From: SZUA-38 sp965212525 | Lineage (GTDB): Bacteria > Pseudomonadota > Gammaproteobacteria > Xanthomonadales > SZUA-38 | DNA length: 64,000 nucleotides | Reading direction: 5' to 3' | Assembly: GCA_965212525.1 (NCBI GenBank) | Contig: CBDBVC010000049.1 | Span: 1 to 64,000, forward strand | Shown here: positions 62,527 through 64,000 of the stretch, in pieces | Position numbering within the stretch: the first letter of the stretch is position 1 | Layout of the letters: each line of letters starts with the position of its first letter | Program-made: the position numbers and the translations under genes | Notes under the pieces: model-generated | What the model was told of the DNA's origin: nothing | The model's database searches: none | What the model saw: only the letters and a program-made list of their open reading frames with translations

Positions 62527-64000
62527 GTGCCATCAGCGCAAGTGAAGGTTTGCCAGCGGGAGATTGACAGTTCTATCCCCTTTGTCGGTGATGTTCACCC
62601 GATCCTGAAGCGTATCCTGCAGGGACGAGAGGTCTACCGATGGCAGGTTCCGGCATACCGCCTGTCAGATATTCATCCACCCGATACACTGTCCGGTGTC
62701 GATTCCGCCGTTGCCTTGCTCGCTGAGGCGATATTCCACAAACATCACATTCTGATCGTCGGTGATTTTGACGCCGATGGTGCGACAGGAACGGCGGTTG
62801 CGATTCGCTCACTCAGGGCCATGGGGCATGACAGTGTCAGTTATCTGGTGCCAAACCGGTTTGAGCACGGTTATGGCCTGAGTGTGCCATTACTGGCAGA
62901 ACTCGGACCAACTCAGCCCGATCTCATCATCACAGTCGACAACGGAATCTCCAGTATCAATGGTGTTCGTGAAGCCCGTAATCGCGGTATTCGAGTCATC
63001 ATAACTGATCATCATCTTCCCGGTGAGTCTTTGCCGGACGCAGATGCCATCGTCAATCCGAACATGCCTGGGGATGAATTTCCGAGCAAGAACCTGTCCG
63101 GTGTCGGTGTCGTGTTCTATCTCATGGCAGCCTTGCGAGCAGAGCTCAGAGGCCGACAGTGGTTCGATGACAGACCCGAGCCGAATCTGGGCCGATATCT
63201 CGATCTTGTAGCACTGGGTACCGTTGCGGATGTCGTGACGCTTGATCAGAACAATCGCAATCTGGTCGCCTCTGGATTGAAACTGATACGTGACAAGAAA
63301 TGTGTCGCTGGAATCTCGGCACTGTTCCGGGTATCAGGCAGGGACAGAGTGTGCGCCGGTGCCAGTGACCTCGGGTTTTCCATCGGTCCACGCCTGAATG
63401 CAGCAGGCAGGCTCAAGGACATTGCTGTCGGTATCGAATGTCTGCTCAGTGATGACGAACAGCAGGTCATGGACTATGCCAGCCAGCTGGAGGCGCTCAA
63501 TGCGGAACGAAAGCAGATTCAGGAACAGATGCAGGAAGATCTGGGCTCGATTCTCGGCTCGGCTCTGGAGGAAACCGGTTCATCGAATCAGCACCCGGCA
63601 CCGTGTCTGTATCGCCCGGACTGGCATCAGGGCCTGGTCGGGCTGATTGCGTCCAAGGTAAAGGAGCGACTGTACCGTCCGGTGATTGCCTTTGCACCTG
63701 CAGATGAGGCAGATGGCTCTGTGCTGAAAGGTTCTGCGCGATCAATCGCGGGATTGCATATCCGCGATGTCCTTGCGGATGTGGATACTGCCAGTCCGGG
63801 ACTGATCGAGCGGTTCGGCGGTCATGCCATGGCAGCAGGCCTGACACTCGAACTGTCAAATCTGGATCAGTTTCAGCATCTGCTGGATCAGGCAGTAACG
63901 GCCAGGATGACAGATGATATTTCACGGCAATTGATCCGCACCGATGGTGAACTCGCGGCGGATGATATTTCGCTGGAACTGGCATCGATCATCGATCAGG
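62527..64000 (+). CDS. recJ: Single-stranded-DNA exonuclease RecJ, 5' part (runs off the window)
   Basis: The first 491 codons, uninterrupted to the window edge. GTG at 62527 is the start, 15 bases after greA. DHH motifs are clear: ILIVGDFDADGATGTAV (motif I), ITVDNGISS, IITDHHLPGE (motif III), VALGTVADVV (motif IV). The DHHA1 part follows with FSIGPRLNAAGRLKD, HQGLVGLIASKVKERLYRPVI in parts and GHAMAAGLTL. RecJ degrades 5' overhangs with Mg2+/Mn2+ in recombination and mismatch repair. About 80 residues should lie beyond the window. Confidence 0.95.
   Translation, partial: MPSAQVKVCQREIDSSIPFVGDVHPILKRILQGREVYRWQVPAYRLSDIHPPDTLSGVDSAVALLAEAIFHKHHILIVGDFDADGATGTAVAIRSLRAMGHDSVSYLVPNRFEHGYGLSVPLLAELGPTQPDLIITVDNGISSINGVREARNRGIRVIITDHHLPGESLPDADAIVNPNMPGDEFPSKNLSGVGVVFYLMAALRAELRGRQWFDDRPEPNLGRYLDLVALGTVADVVTLDQNNRNLVASGLKLIRDKKCVAGISALFRVSGRDRVCAGASDLGFSIGPRLNAAGRLKDIAVGIECLLSDDEQQVMDYASQLEALNAERKQIQEQMQEDLGSILGSALEETGSSNQHPAPCLYRPDWHQGLVGLIASKVKERLYRPVIAFAPADEADGSVLKGSARSIAGLHIRDVLADVDTASPGLIERFGGHAMAAGLTLELSNLDQFQHLLDQAVTARMTDDISRQLIRTDGELAADDISLELASIIDQ

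Noticed and set aside
1..64000. CRISPR array, insertion sequences, prophage or rRNA
   Set aside because: I saw no regular repeats with spacers, no transposase or integrase, no phage structural gene and no rRNA signature.

Overview
The window is a stretch of chromosome from a gammaproteobacterium. This rests on the ssrA tag peptide ANDDNYALAA, the gene orders recN|grpE-dnaK-dnaJ-dapB-carA-carB-greA-recJ, fur/bamE/rnfH-ratA, smpB-ssrA and guaB-guaA, and the presence of TamA/TamB, BamE, RatA, Bfr/Bfd and an RcsF-like lipoprotein. GC content looks to be in the low to mid 50s by eye. I cannot name a genus. There is no prophage, insertion sequence, CRISPR array, rRNA or ordinary tRNA gene.

Layout. 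1-8.2 kb: envelope and unknown genes (a zinc-ribbon methyltransferase, an L,D-transpeptidase, a uracil-DNA glycosylase homologue, a D-aminoacylase-like lipoprotein, an RcsF-like lipoprotein, membrane proteins, an FAD oxidoreductase). 7.7-8.6 kb: bacterioferritin and its ferredoxin, with a Fur box over the bfd promoter. 8.6-12.7 kb (minus strand): YigZ, and an operon of a VWA lipoprotein, an ECF sigma factor and a membrane protein. 12.9-19.5 kb: threonine synthase, xseA, guaB-guaA, a GtrA-like protein and tadA. 19.5-22.1 kb: an MBOAT acyltransferase with an SGNH-like partner. 22.1-27.6 kb (minus): a 1540-residue propeller/PAS/GGDEF/EAL receptor and a DJ-1 protein. 27.9-30.1 kb: an octahaem cytochrome and a coupled membrane protein. 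30.4-40.1 kb: a block of somewhat lower GC holding corA-tamA-tamB, mgtE, a LysR regulator and small unknowns. 40.5-42.9 kb: rimK, an aspartoacylase-like gene and a RimB-like protease. 42.9-45.8 kb: PP2C phosphatase, TerC, MscS. 45.8-51.1 kb: ssrA-smpB, two LysR paralogues, ratA-rnfH, bamE, fur. 51.1-64 kb: recN, the heat-shock operon with a sigma-32 type promoter, dapB, carAB, greA and the start of recJ.

The most striking property of the sequence is its broken reading frames. Seven genes (methyltransferase, VWA lipoprotein, thrC, xseA, terC, a LysR gene, dnaK) are interrupted by single-base indels. I place ten of them: nine insertions and one deletion. Because indispensable dnaK is among them, the simplest reading is uncorrected sequencing or assembly error, and each gene is annotated here as one locus across its indels. 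I looked for a common slippery motif that would argue for programmed frameshifting and saw none.

The points most worth following biologically are: the rimK/aspartoacylase/RimB cassette; the RcsF-like protein with RcsF cysteine spacing; the octahaem cytochrome with a 12-bp perfect hairpin inside its coding sequence; an inverted repeat that brackets the ssrA promoter; two LysR paralogues inserted between ratA and smpB-ssrA; a cysteine-free Fur; and the large periplasmic-propeller c-di-GMP phosphodiesterase.
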